DNA from: Acidobacteriaceae bacterium
GTDB taxonomy: Bacteria > Acidobacteriota > Terriglobia > Terriglobales > Acidobacteriaceae
NCBI GenBank assembly: GCA_030039895.1
Contig: JASHUR010000332.1
Span: 1-37,914, forward strand
Direction: 5' to 3'
DNA length: 37,914 nt
Within the stretch, counting starts at the first letter, position 1, and each line of letters opens with the position of its first letter. Shown one piece after another: positions 1 to 8,351 of this stretch. Position numbers and translations under genes: made by a program. Below the pieces are notes generated by a model that saw only the letters and a program-made list of their open reading frames with translations, made no database searches and was not told the origin of the DNA.

Positions 1-159
1 GACGTGCCATCGCCCGGCCAGCAGAGGTTCCTGACTTGCGTATTGGCGATGATGCACCTGTCGAGATTGGACGCTCAGCGGGATCCTGCCCCGGATGAGG
101 TGCACCCGATAGGCGGTCCACCCCTGACATGTAAATTTATGCAAGTAAGGCACTAAATT

Positions 160-510
160 TGGTGGAGGCGGCGGGAGTTGAACCCGCGTCCGAAATCGCT
201 GTCGACAAAGAAACTCCATGCTCAGCCGAGTTCCGCTGGTTTCGCTTTGCGCGCTCAGAACCGGCAAGATGCGCGCATCGCTAGTCCGTAAATCTTATCC
301 GGATGACCCGTACCCAGCCAACCGGACCAGCCTGCTGTGCGACGTCCCTTTGCAGCCCACAGGCAAAGCCGCAGGGGACGGCTGCTTAATTAATTAAGCA
401 GCGTATGCCAGTTGATGATCGGCAATTATCATTTTGCGAGCGATTACGGGTGTCCGCACCCCGGCATGCCTCTTTGCCGCAATCGATCCCGTCGAAACCG
501 TGACGCCCCC
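160..510 (-). ncRNA. ssrA: Transfer-messenger RNA (tmRNA)
   Basis: tmRNA rescues ribosomes stalled on broken mRNAs and adds a degradation tag. On the minus strand the RNA starts GGGGGCGUCACGG, followed by the UUCGACGGGAU core. It ends with a tRNA-like T arm (GGGUUCAACUCCC) and a genome-encoded CCA at 160-162. The seven-base acceptor stem pairs (GGGGGCG with CGCCUCC, one G-U), which fixes both ends. A tag frame ends at a TAA just before a TTAATTAA stretch and reads ADHQLAYAA from a GCC resume codon. The tag ends in the expected small hydrophobic residues (AYAA). The resume codon is inferred from tag length and could lie further upstream. Length is 351 nt, normal for one-piece tmRNA. Bases 1-159 downstream of it hold no gene that I can support. 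Confidence 0.95.
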
Positions 511-566
511 ACATCTGAGGATGGATCTTTGTGGCTACCTCTATTTTACTCCTGAATCCTGTGCCT

Positions 567-1277
567 TTATCCCATCCACGGCGGCTCGCCCGCTTCGCCC
601 AGCCGCTCCATCTCCTGCTGGTCCTTGCTCGTGTCCATCGACTTCCAAAAGCCATGGTGCAAATGCGTATACAGCTGCCCTTTCGCCGCCAGCGCCGGAA
701 GCACGCCCGACTCAAGGTTTGCACCCTCCCACTCGGCCATGCCCCTCTTCTCAAATACAAAGAACCCTGCGTTGATCCATTGGTCCCGGATCACCGGCTT
801 TTCGGAAAAACTGCGCACGCGTCCGTCCGCGTCAAACTGCAGCGTTCCGTATTGCGACCGCAACGGAACCGCCGTCACCGTTGCCAGCCCACCGTGTTCC
901 TCATGAAAAGCAAGCAGCGCCTTCAGGTCCACATTGCCGAGTCCATCGCCGTACGTCGCAAAAAACCGCTCGCCCACATGCTCCGCGCACGCGCGAATGC
1001 GGTCACCGGTATCAGATTCCGCACCCGTATCCAGAATGTTGACTTCCCATTCCGGAAAGCGCCCCTCAAAGTAGTCCAGCAGCATCTCCTTGCGATGCCC
1101 GGCCGCCAGCACAAACTTCGCAAACCCCTGCCGGGCGTAAATGTGCATCAGGTGCACCAGAATCGGCCGCCCGTTCACCGGCATCATCGGCTTCGGAAAG
1201 TACTCCGAAAAGGGATAAATCCGCGACCCTTTGCCCCCGCACAAAATCACGACGCGCATCTCATCTACCGACGCCAC
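567..1277 (-). CDS. Sugar-phosphate nucleotidyltransferase, RfbF-like
   Basis: Predicted to transfer a nucleotide to a sugar 1-phosphate in the cytoplasm; the closest family by sight is glucose-1-phosphate cytidylyltransferase (RfbF). The N terminus has the nucleotide-binding loop GGKGSR (about residues 14-19), then PKPMMPV and GRPILVH. A TYGDGLG metal-binding stretch lies near the middle, and NAGFFVFEK and GFWKSMDT follow as in RfbF-type enzymes. The chosen start is a GTG at 1277, preceded by GGAGG at good spacing. A GTG at 1301 and an ATG at 1259 are alternatives. The protein is about 236 aa, slightly short of the usual 255-260 aa. It is divergent from the RfbG-like gene at 1346, which fits a CDP-sugar step shared by the pair. 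Substrate identity is inference. Confidence 0.8.
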   Translation of the reverse strand: MASVDEMRVVILCGGKGSRIYPFSEYFPKPMMPVNGRPILVHLMHIYARQGFAKFVLAAGHRKEMLLDYFEGRFPEWEVNILDTGAESDTGDRIRACAEHVGERFFATYGDGLGNVDLKALLAFHEEHGGLATVTAVPLRSQYGTLQFDADGRVRSFSEKPVIRDQWINAGFFVFEKRGMAEWEGANLESGVLPALAAKGQLYTHLHHGFWKSMDTSKDQQEMERLGEAGEPPWMG

Positions 1278-1345
1278 TCCATTGCCTCCCGCCTTGCCCA
1301 CACAGATAATAATGTCGAATACAGATTGATTCTACGAGGTTTCTC

Positions 1346-2335
1346 TTGGCAAGCTATTGGGAACACAAAACCGTCTTTGTCACCGGAGCCACTGGCCTCA
1401 TGGGCAGCTGGCTCGTCAAAGCGCTACTCAACGAAGGCGCCGAAGTCGTCGCGCTCGTCCGCGACCAGGCCCCGCGTTCCATCCTCGTCCGCGAAGGTCT
1501 GCTGAACCAAATCGTCGTCGTCAACGGTGACATTGAGTCGCTCCCCACCCTGCGCCGCGTCATCGCCGAGTATCAGCCGCATACCATCTTCCATCTCGCC
1601 GCGCAGCCGCTCGTGCAGGTCGCCAGGCTCGATCCCGTCGGGACCCTCCGCGCCAACGTCGCAGGCACTTGGAACGTCCTCGAAGCCTGCCGCCTCATCG
1701 GCAACTCCAACGTCGTTGTCGCCTCGTCCGACAAGGCCTACGGACCTAACCCGAGCCTCCCCTACCTTGAAACGCATCCTCTCCAGGGCCGCTATCCTTA
1801 CGACGTTTCTAAATCCTGCGCCGACCTCATCACGCAGATGTACGCCGCCACTTACGGCCTCAAGACTGCGATCGCCCGCTGCGGGAATCTTTTTGGCGGC
1901 GGCGACCTCAACTTCAGCCGTACCATCCCCGGAATCATCCAGGCCACTCTCGATGGCCAGCGCTTCATCATCCGCAGCGACGGCAAATTCGTCCGCGACT
2001 TCCTCTACGTCAAGGATGCCGCCCAGTGCTATCTCTCGCTCGGCGAGCGCCTCGCGACGTCCGAGTCCGATGCGCCTTCCATCTCCGGCGAGGCCTTCAA
2101 CTTTGGCCTCGGACTCCGCCTCACTGTCCTCGATATTGTGCACATGGTGCTTCGCATCATGGACCGCGCCGACCTCGAACCCATCATTCAGAACACCGCC
2201 AGCGCCGAAATCCGCGAGCAGTACCTCGACGCCTCCAAGGCCCGCGAGCTGCTCGACTGGTCGCCACGCTACGGGATGGAAGAAGCTCTCGGGGAAACCA
2301 TCGCCTGGTACCGGGCCGAGCTCGGCAATCGCTGA
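1346..2335 (+). CDS. NAD-dependent sugar epimerase/dehydratase, CDP-glucose 4,6-dehydratase-like
   Basis: An extended short-chain dehydrogenase/reductase acting on a nucleotide sugar. The Rossmann loop TGATGLMGS (about residues 13-21) binds NAD. SSDKAYG (about 127-133) and the catalytic YxxxK pair (Tyr152, Lys156, in YPYDVSK) resemble RfbG more than GalE. RCGNLFGGGD and VRDFLYVKD in the second half contact the sugar nucleotide. At 329 aa it is near family size, although RfbG is usually about 350-360 aa. The start is TTG at 1346, seven bases after a GAGG. It is divergent from the RfbF-like nucleotidyltransferase, 68 bases away, so both probably share a promoter region and consecutive steps toward a CDP-deoxysugar. 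No downstream reductase or transaminase lies beside them, so the final sugar is unknown. Confidence 0.8.
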   Translation: MASYWEHKTVFVTGATGLMGSWLVKALLNEGAEVVALVRDQAPRSILVREGLLNQIVVVNGDIESLPTLRRVIAEYQPHTIFHLAAQPLVQVARLDPVGTLRANVAGTWNVLEACRLIGNSNVVVASSDKAYGPNPSLPYLETHPLQGRYPYDVSKSCADLITQMYAATYGLKTAIARCGNLFGGGDLNFSRTIPGIIQATLDGQRFIIRSDGKFVRDFLYVKDAAQCYLSLGERLATSESDAPSISGEAFNFGLGLRLTVLDIVHMVLRIMDRADLEPIIQNTASAEIREQYLDASKARELLDWSPRYGMEEALGETIAWYRAELGNR

Positions 2336-2497
2336 GCGCCCTTTCAGGCTGTAACCTCCTGAATTCCATATGCCGCTTGGCGAAGGCCGAAATTGTTGCT
2401 CACTATGTCCAACAACCGGCCGATAAGGATAGTACCGGCCGGCCTGATTACGAATCCGCGGTCCACTCGTCTGCATCTTATTAGGTAACTAGAAATG

Positions 2498-2541
2498 CAG
2501 TACTGAGACTTCGACGAAGTTGCCATAACCCACAGTACTGC
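2498..2541. promoter_or_regulatory. Nested palindromes, possible operator or RNA structure
   Basis: GCAGTACTG at 2498-2506 and CAGTACTGC at 2533-2541 are perfect inverted copies, and the core CAGTACTG is itself a palindrome. Between them ACTTCG-A-CGAAGT (2508-2520) is another perfect inverted repeat. The cluster ends about 80 bases before the start of the small M50 protease gene. The arrangement suggests a dimeric repressor site or a folded leader; no known regulator motif is recognised. The rest of the 2336-2624 gap shows nothing else I can support. Confidence 0.35.
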
Positions 2542-2624
2542 GGCATGGAAAGCGCAAGGATCGTCACCCTTGAAGCAATCCGTGAAATGCTGTGTTACCC
2601 GCTGTACGAAAGACGGAGCACGGA

Positions 2625-3020
2625 ATGTTTTTCTCCTTTTTGCAAGCCCTGATCCTCGACTGCGCATTAATCGTTCTTGCCCTCACTGCGCATGAGCTGG
2701 GCCACGCGCTCGTGGCCCGCATGTTTGACGTTCCAGTAAAGGAATTCGGCCTGAGTTGGACTGGCCCATACGTTCGCCGCGCCCGCGCCACCGGATGGCG
2801 CGAGGTCGTCATCTGCCTTGCCGGAGCCACAGTCAATCTCATACTTGCTGCCGCGTTGTGGAAGATCGACCACTGGTTTGCGCTCTTCAACCTGACTGTA
2901 GGTGTCGTGAATCTGCTCCCCATCACGCACTCTGACGGCAGCCACGCCCTCGATGCGCTGAACGTCATCGAAGCACCGGTCACCACATCCGACGAGGACG
3001 AACAAAGCAAGGCTGCCTGA
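2625..3020 (+). CDS. Small M50-family (site-2-protease-like) membrane metalloprotease
   Basis: A 131-aa membrane protein with the zinc motif HELGH (residues 23-27) in its first hydrophobic segment. NLLPITHSDG (about 96-105) corresponds to the family's NxxPxxxxDG motif, whose Asp is the third zinc ligand. Family members cut membrane-embedded substrates such as anti-sigma factors. Hydrophobic stretches lie at about 4-22, 60-80 and 84-102, so it looks like a minimal catalytic core without the PDZ or CBS domains of larger members. The ATG at 2625 is chosen because GGAG lies seven bases upstream; a GTG at 2592 is possible. The tail (TTSDEDEQSKAA) is acidic and polar. A terminator follows at once, so it is transcribed alone. 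The substrate is unknown. Confidence 0.75.
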   Translation: MFFSFLQALILDCALIVLALTAHELGHALVARMFDVPVKEFGLSWTGPYVRRARATGWREVVICLAGATVNLILAAALWKIDHWFALFNLTVGVVNLLPITHSDGSHALDALNVIEAPVTTSDEDEQSKAA

Positions 3021-3040
3021 TCCTAGCTCCTCCAACAACA

Positions 3041-3070
3041 AAGGCCTCGCGCTTGCGAGGCCTTTTCGTT
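3041..3070 (+). terminator. Rho-independent terminator between convergent genes
   Basis: AAGGCCTCGC and GCGAGGCCTT form a ten-pair stem around a four-base loop, followed by TTCGTTT. It begins 20 bases after the M50 gene. Read on the other strand, the same stem is followed by TGTTGTTGG, so it may also stop transcripts from the redox gene ending at 3101. Confidence 0.85.
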
Positions 3071-3100
3071 TACCGGGCTGCGCCCACGCAAATTCCCAGC

Positions 3101-5314
3101 TCACAACTTCGCCAGATTCGCCCGCGCAGCAGCGTGGTTAGGATCCAGAGCAAGGGCGTGTTCAAAGTCCCTCCGCGCTGCCTCCCGATCCCCTGCTCGT
3201 GCCTCTATCACGCCCAGATTGTTCCAGTCGTCCGCATTTTGCGGGTCAACAGCCAGAGCTGAATTCAACTCCCGGATCGCGCTGTTCAGGTCGCCCATCA
3301 TCTCATAGACCTGCGCAACCTCACGATGCGGCACCGGATCGTTGGGATGCAGCGCGCTAACAGCCTCAAACTGCTTGAGCGCGTCCGCAAGCTGGCCCGA
3401 CTGGGCATAGACGTTCCCCAGCAGTTGATGCGCATCGGCATCATTCTTCTGGCTGAGCGCATGCTCCAGCAACTCGGCTGCGCGGGGCAGATCATTGTTC
3501 TCCGCCTCAATCACGGCAAGGTTGTAGAGCGCGTCAAAGTTGTCAGGGTCAAGGGCAATGGCTGCCTCAAACTCATGCTGCGCTTCCGCAGTCTGATTCG
3601 TCGCCATCAGCACAATCCCCAGCCCGTTATGGGCAGAGGCATCGTTGGGATTGTCAGCCAGCAGGCTCTTATATTCCTGCACCGCCTCTGCGTTGTTGTC
3701 ATGACCAAAGTCGAGTTCCGCGAGATCATAGTGTGCGTCAGCATACGAGGGATCAGCCGCGAGCGCCTTCTGGAACTCCGCTTCCGCCTCCTTCCAGTCT
3801 CCCGAGGTATCGAGAGCCGCACCCAGCGCCGTCAGGGTGCGCGCGTCCTTCGGCTTCGCAACAAGAATCCGCCGATAAAGCGCTTCTGCCTCAGCAAAAC
3901 TTCCTTCGGTGCGGTCGACATACGCAAGGTTATAGAGCGCAGTTTCGTCGTCGGCATACTTTCTTAACCGGTTCTCCATCCATGCCTTTTCAAGCAGAAT
4001 TCTCGGATCTTCCTTGGAGTTGGGCAACGGAAGCGCCAAAACCTGCAGCCAGAGATGACCCATCTCATCCGTTGACTCATTCCCGGCCCTCACTCGGATG
4101 GGCGGACTGTGTGGGTTGCGAATGTTCCCGGTGGAGTTGTCGTAGACATAGCGCATGTGCAGCACCGTCCCGTGGGGAAGAAAAATGGGCTTCTTGTAGG
4201 TGTAGACCGATTGACGGTCGATGTCCCAGTCGGGAATGAGGATGAGCCATTTCTTCTCGCCGTTCGGAAGTATGGCCCACCCCTCCAACCGCTTGCCCAG
4301 GTAGTGCGCGTGTGGATACACCCCAAGCACATCTACGTCTACCGGCAGAGTCAACTGGTCTTGAATGACAAAATCCGAATCCCCGGCAGGAATATCGAGC
4401 GCGCCATCATGCTCAAGCTGTATCAGCATGGGATGCGCCACCGGAGGCTTGTCTGTAAAATACAGCCCGATGACGGCCTGCGCCGTCTCCCACTTGCCGG
4501 TCGGCTTGAAGTGCGTATTCAGCACCAGATCGTTGCCCGGATCAATCCGCCACGGCATACCTTTCGGCTCGATCAGTGCCGGAGTGTCCGGCTTCCAGAA
4601 AAGAAAATGGCTGTCTGGCTCAAACGTGTCTCCGGCGTCAAAGGTGAACTCCATACCGGGAATGCCCTTTTGCCACGTGTTCGGGTGCGCGCGCCGCATG
4701 GAATCTGTGCGATCGATAATGATGTTGCAGTGATGCACCACACGCGGAGAGCCCGGTATGATCTGCAGCGCGCGAACATACTCGGTGTGCTTGATAGGCA
4801 CCGGGAGGACGAAGTTAATAAACTGGTCAGGGCCCGATGGAGGAATCTGCGTCGGAGACGTCACCTTCAAAATGAGATCCGGGGGACCTAATACCCATTT
4901 TGACGTGTACACTGGCGGCTTCGGCGCATTCTTTGGATCACCATCCGGCATGCCGGCTTCAACCCACTCTTTGATTAGCTCCAGGTCTTTATCAGGAAGC
5001 CGCCGGTCGTCGGCAAAGTCTCCATAGCCGGGCGCAGGCAGCCATGGAGGCATAAACCGGCTTTGGGTGACGTTCTCGATCACCATCCCCCACCGGCGCG
5101 CGTCGGCATAGGTGAGCAGGCTGAAGGGACCGGCCCCGCCGGGGTGGTGGCAGGTGCTGCAGTGGTCGTAAAAGATGGGCGCAATCTGCTTGCTGAAGGT
5201 CACGTGCTCTTCCGCCGCGCGGGCGTGAGGCTGTGACACCTGCGCCGATGCAATCAGCGCAGCGGAACCAATCAAAATCGTTAAGAAAAAATGGCCTATG
5301 CTGCGCCGGGTCAT
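3101..5314 (-). CDS. Secreted haem c / PHM-like copper monooxygenase / TPR fusion protein
   Basis: A 737-aa exported protein. A signal peptide (MTRRSIG, then a hydrophobic run ending near SAQ) is followed by a single c-haem site CSTCH (about 52-56) in a region like planctomycete-type cytochrome domains. The middle carries what look like all the copper ligands of peptidylglycine monooxygenase. VVHHCN (His194-195) and LNTHF (His268) would make the CuH site; PHAHYLGK (His335, His337) and TDEMGHLW (Met418) the CuM site. From about 450 to the end there are TPR repeats of 34 residues. The start at 5314 is chosen because its ATG overlaps the upstream stop as TAATG, so translation is coupled to the redoxin gene; an ATG at 5335 is possible. 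Copper and haem together suggest periplasmic redox chemistry, but the substrate is unknown. Confidence 0.8.
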   Translation of the reverse strand: MTRRSIGHFFLTILIGSAALIASAQVSQPHARAAEEHVTFSKQIAPIFYDHCSTCHHPGGAGPFSLLTYADARRWGMVIENVTQSRFMPPWLPAPGYGDFADDRRLPDKDLELIKEWVEAGMPDGDPKNAPKPPVYTSKWVLGPPDLILKVTSPTQIPPSGPDQFINFVLPVPIKHTEYVRALQIIPGSPRVVHHCNIIIDRTDSMRRAHPNTWQKGIPGMEFTFDAGDTFEPDSHFLFWKPDTPALIEPKGMPWRIDPGNDLVLNTHFKPTGKWETAQAVIGLYFTDKPPVAHPMLIQLEHDGALDIPAGDSDFVIQDQLTLPVDVDVLGVYPHAHYLGKRLEGWAILPNGEKKWLILIPDWDIDRQSVYTYKKPIFLPHGTVLHMRYVYDNSTGNIRNPHSPPIRVRAGNESTDEMGHLWLQVLALPLPNSKEDPRILLEKAWMENRLRKYADDETALYNLAYVDRTEGSFAEAEALYRRILVAKPKDARTLTALGAALDTSGDWKEAEAEFQKALAADPSYADAHYDLAELDFGHDNNAEAVQEYKSLLADNPNDASAHNGLGIVLMATNQTAEAQHEFEAAIALDPDNFDALYNLAVIEAENNDLPRAAELLEHALSQKNDADAHQLLGNVYAQSGQLADALKQFEAVSALHPNDPVPHREVAQVYEMMGDLNSAIRELNSALAVDPQNADDWNNLGVIEARAGDREAARRDFEHALALDPNHAAARANLAKL

Positions 5315-5910
5315 TACTGGCCTATAATCCAGCATCCTACCGGAGGTCCGTCCGGACGTTGTACCGGGCGATTCTGGAGCACATCATCAATGGCCCGCTC
5401 AAGGTCGAACTGCGTGGCCATCGGCCGCTGCTCCCCAAGCTGGATATAGCGATTGTCAATTCTGCCGCGATAAACCACACGAAAAGGTATCGCGCCAGAT
5501 TGCTCCGGAACCAGAATTACGGCCTCCGGAGTAATCACCGCATGCGTAAACTTGACCAGCGTGTGGTTCCGGTCGAGCAGGATGTGCGTCTCCGCACCAT
5601 ACGCCACCTCATGCTGACGCACGCCCGCGCTGGTCTCTCCCGGATTCGGATAGACATACCACATCACCACATGCTGCGGGCTGTATTTGCTCTCCAGGTT
5701 CTGCATTTCAGGAATATAGCGATTGCAGATGGGACAGTCCGTTGCCGCAAAGAACAGCACAACGACTCGCGTCCCCGGAAAAGTCAAACTGGTGATTGGT
5801 TGCCCGTTAAGGTTGTAGCCCAGGGGCTTGTTCAGAGCATTTGCCCGGTACCCGCATGCTGTCGCAAACAGAATGAATAGAGCACATAGCAACAATCCAG
5901 CGCGCTTCAT
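5314..5910 (-). CDS. Thioredoxin-fold (redoxin) lipoprotein
   Basis: A 198-aa protein with a lipoprotein-type signal (MKRAGLLLCALFILFATAC, Cys19 the likely lipidated residue). A thioredoxin fold follows with the redox pair CPIC at residues 59-62, in the sequence FFAATDCPICNRYIPEM. This looks like the AhpC/TSA or redoxin group found beside cytochrome or copper proteins. Likely roles are keeping haem-site cysteines or copper ligands reduced, or delivering electrons or copper outside the membrane (inference). A longer frame runs up to 6075 but overlaps the neighbour; the ATG at 5910 directly begins the signal peptide and is preferred. Its stop overlaps the next start (TAATG), tying it to the copper/haem fusion protein. 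Confidence 0.82.
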   Translation of the reverse strand: MKRAGLLLCALFILFATACGYRANALNKPLGYNLNGQPITSLTFPGTRVVVLFFAATDCPICNRYIPEMQNLESKYSPQHVVMWYVYPNPGETSAGVRQHEVAYGAETHILLDRNHTLVKFTHAVITPEAVILVPEQSGAIPFRVVYRGRIDNRYIQLGEQRPMATQFDLERAIDDVLQNRPVQRPDGPPVGCWIIGQ

Positions 5911-6028
5911 AACGCAACAAGTAAACACCCCTTCGCACAAAATAGACAAGAAGTTTCTGCAATAGCGCGGCAACCTGTTGAATCTGCGATTTTTGCTTCG
6001 CTCGCTGCGTATTCGGCCTTTTTTTGTT

Positions 6029-7843
6029 CTAACGCAGTGCGCAGCTTTGCCCCTCATAAATTCCTTTGGTAGCAAACTCCACCAGCGCCGGGTTGTCGGG
6101 ATTCAACACCGAGAGTCGACGCAGCACCTCCAGCGCCTCGCTCTTTCTGTTCAGCCGGCATTCGATAAAGGCCAGATTGAGCCCCGCGGCCGTCTGGCTC
6201 GGATCATCCTGGATGGCTCTTTTCAGCAGGCTCACCGCCGCATCCGCCCGGCCTGCGGCAGCGTCCAGCACAGCCAGATTCGCCATCGCCGTCACATCGT
6301 CACGATCCTCCGCCAGCGCAGCCGCATATTCCTCCCCCGCGCTCTTGTAGTCGCCCGACATCTGGTCCAGAAAACCAAGCTGTGTATGTACCTGCTCATC
6401 ATTCTTGCCTACATGCTCGGCTTGCTTCAAAAGGCCGAGGGCTTTCTCGCCTGCCGCGCGGTCACCGTGATCGGCCAGTTGCGCATAGGCCAGCCCCAGC
6501 GCACGGTCTCCGGTTTGCTCTCCGAACACCGGTACCAGCACATCCGTGTTCGGCATGTCTGTCAGCTTGGGCGAAGGCCCGTTCACCATCGGCCGCGCCT
6601 GAATATCATGATCCGTCAGCTCGTTGTGCGATATGTCTGTCGTCTTAAGCGTCGGCATATGACACGCTGTGCAGTCCGGCTGTTTCGGAAAGTGCTCCGT
6701 CGCCATCTTCACCCCCGTATGGCACATCAGGCACTTGCTGCGGTAGTAGCTCACCCGCTCCGCAGCCGACGGCGTGTAATGCGGATCATGGCAGGTGATG
6801 CACGTCAGCCGGTCGCCGCTCGCCTTCTTGCATGCGCTGTGCATCAGCGCTTCGTACTGGCTCACAGCGCGCTGCCCGCCGGACTGCGCGCTCGCCTCCA
6901 CAAAATAGGTCACGTACTGTGAAAGATCGTCGCCCGGGCGAAACTGCGACAGCGAAGCGCCAGCTCGAAAAACCGCGGCATTTCCCTCAATGTGGCACTG
7001 CAGGCACACGCTGTCTCTTTGCCTTGGAGCAAGCTTCGCGGGATTCACCATCGGCACCGCGCCAAAGGTGGCCACATGCTGCGCCGGGTCTCCATGGCAC
7101 GACGTACACCCCACTCCCGCCTGCCGGAAAGGCAGTCCCTCAAACCGGTTTTCCGAACCCGGCAGCGGAGTCTGCACCGCGCTCGCATGGCAGTGCAAAC
7201 AGCTTGCATCAATCTGCAGAGGCGACGACATCCACTTTTCCCCCTCATTTCCAGGCGCCATCTGCCATCTGTGCGCAAGGGTGTAATAGTTGATCCGCGT
7301 CTCAAACCATTGCCCGTCGACCTGATACAAATACGCGCGCCCCAGGTCCCCCGACCCCAGATACAGCAGCAGCTGATGCTCCCCGTGCAGCGCGAGCCGG
7401 CCATCCGATGCTGCACGATCATAGGTCAGCCAGGCGTTGCCGTCCCGCATAAAGACCTTGTACTGAACACCGGACACGGGATCAGAAAATCCCCCTTCCG
7501 GCAGCCCAGTAGCCGCCAGCCCGCTGCCACGCGCCATCGGAGTCTTCTCATAGCTGTTGTAGATCTTTTCGTGACACTGCGCACAAACCGCGTCGGGATT
7601 TGGCGGCAGAGTAACGTTGTATGTCTTCGGGCGTGTCTCAGAGGTCGCACGCGCCGTTTTCCGCGAGCCTGCCGCACCCAAAGTCAACAGCGCCCCAACC
7701 AACACTGGCACTGCAAACACAATGGGCATTAGCCCTCGTGTCACTCCACAAATGGCGGTGACACAACTCCAGATTCGAGCGCAGCGCGATCGCCATCGTC
7801 CTTTTACGCGCGGAGCACAACCACCGTGCGCGTTCCGTGACAT
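6029..7843 (-). CDS. Heptahaem c-type cytochrome with C-terminal TPRs
   Basis: A 604-aa exported multihaem cytochrome. After a long basic N terminus, a hydrophobic segment at about 39-57 is a membrane anchor or signal. Seven CxxCH sites follow, at about residues 87, 215, 246, 280, 348, 371 and 391. TDISHNELTDHDI just after the last haem resembles sequences in cytochrome c554/NrfB-like families. About 450-590 is a TPR region. The start ATG at 7843 has GAGG just upstream. It precedes the redoxin and copper/haem gene on the same strand (gap 118 bases), so the three probably form one extracytoplasmic redox module. Haem number and fold are visible in sequence; electron donor and acceptor are not. 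Confidence 0.85.
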   Translation of the reverse strand: MSRNAHGGCAPRVKGRWRSRCARIWSCVTAICGVTRGLMPIVFAVPVLVGALLTLGAAGSRKTARATSETRPKTYNVTLPPNPDAVCAQCHEKIYNSYEKTPMARGSGLAATGLPEGGFSDPVSGVQYKVFMRDGNAWLTYDRAASDGRLALHGEHQLLLYLGSGDLGRAYLYQVDGQWFETRINYYTLAHRWQMAPGNEGEKWMSSPLQIDASCLHCHASAVQTPLPGSENRFEGLPFRQAGVGCTSCHGDPAQHVATFGAVPMVNPAKLAPRQRDSVCLQCHIEGNAAVFRAGASLSQFRPGDDLSQYVTYFVEASAQSGGQRAVSQYEALMHSACKKASGDRLTCITCHDPHYTPSAAERVSYYRSKCLMCHTGVKMATEHFPKQPDCTACHMPTLKTTDISHNELTDHDIQARPMVNGPSPKLTDMPNTDVLVPVFGEQTGDRALGLAYAQLADHGDRAAGEKALGLLKQAEHVGKNDEQVHTQLGFLDQMSGDYKSAGEEYAAALAEDRDDVTAMANLAVLDAAAGRADAAVSLLKRAIQDDPSQTAAGLNLAFIECRLNRKSEALEVLRRLSVLNPDNPALVEFATKGIYEGQSCALR

Positions 7844-7939
7844 CCAGCCTCAGAAAGGGTCCGGCACTCCCCTCATCTTTCTGAGCATTCGACGGCCGCA
7901 GTCCTGTGAAAGACGCAACTCTGCTACATTTATCCCCGC

Positions 7940-8329
7940 CTACGCCGACTCCAGGATCACGTTCGCGTATTGCGTTGTGTCCCCCGTCCGAATCAGCCCG
8001 ATCGCATGCGGCACGCGCAGCTTGAGCGCGGTGTGAGGCTCATGCTCCAACCCTGCCCCTGCCATCGCCCTCGCGAACTGTTCTACAACCTGCGTGGTGT
8101 TGTACGTCAGGAACTCCTCTGCCATATAGAACCGGCCTACCGAGAAGTTCTTCCGCACCGCCTCCAATACGTCCAGCACCCGCGGAATATCATCCACCAG
8201 CGACAAATCGACGGTCTCAATCTGCGGCCAGAAAGGAAAGCCCCGGTCGGCAATCACCAGCGTGTTCGTATGCCGCACCCTGCTCAGCAGCGAGTTCACC
8301 TGCGGATTCAAAATTCCCGACTTCAGCAT
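7940..8329 (-). CDS. RbsD/FucU-family sugar mutarotase (pyranase)
   Basis: A 129-aa protein of the RbsD/FucU family, which interconverts anomers or ring forms of free sugars such as ribose and fucose. The start MLKSGILNPQ, the active-site region RHTNTLVIADRGFP and the C-terminal IRTGDTTQYANVIL match RbsD-type proteins. The upstream frame extends to 8419, but the ATG at 8329 matches the family start and follows GGAGGGAGC. It sits 22 bases downstream of the FucP-like symporter and after the fuconolactonase-like gene, so a deoxyhexose such as L-fucose is the likely substrate. Ring-form specificity cannot be told from sequence alone. Confidence 0.85.
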   Translation of the reverse strand: MLKSGILNPQVNSLLSRVRHTNTLVIADRGFPFWPQIETVDLSLVDDIPRVLDVLEAVRKNFSVGRFYMAEEFLTYNTTQVVEQFARAMAGAGLEHEPHTALKLRVPHAIGLIRTGDTTQYANVILESA

Positions 8330-8351
8330 CGCCCGCTCCCTCCATTCACTT

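Noticed and set aside
160..510. tmRNA as an integration site for an island in this window
   Set aside because: Its 3' end is intact with CCA and faces left, out of the window; no repeated 3' segment is seen inside.
386..760. Reading frames crossing the tmRNA
   Set aside because: The tmRNA structure accounts for this stretch; the frames are artefacts of its sequence.
531..1505. A 324-codon open frame on the plus strand
   Set aside because: It overlaps the RfbF-like gene on the other strand and the start of the dehydratase gene. Its product is Arg/Pro/His-rich with no recognisable motif.
1424..2476. A 350-codon open frame on the minus strand
   Set aside because: It lies opposite the clear RfbG-like gene, with low-complexity, family-free sequence; it is a shadow of a GC-rich gene.
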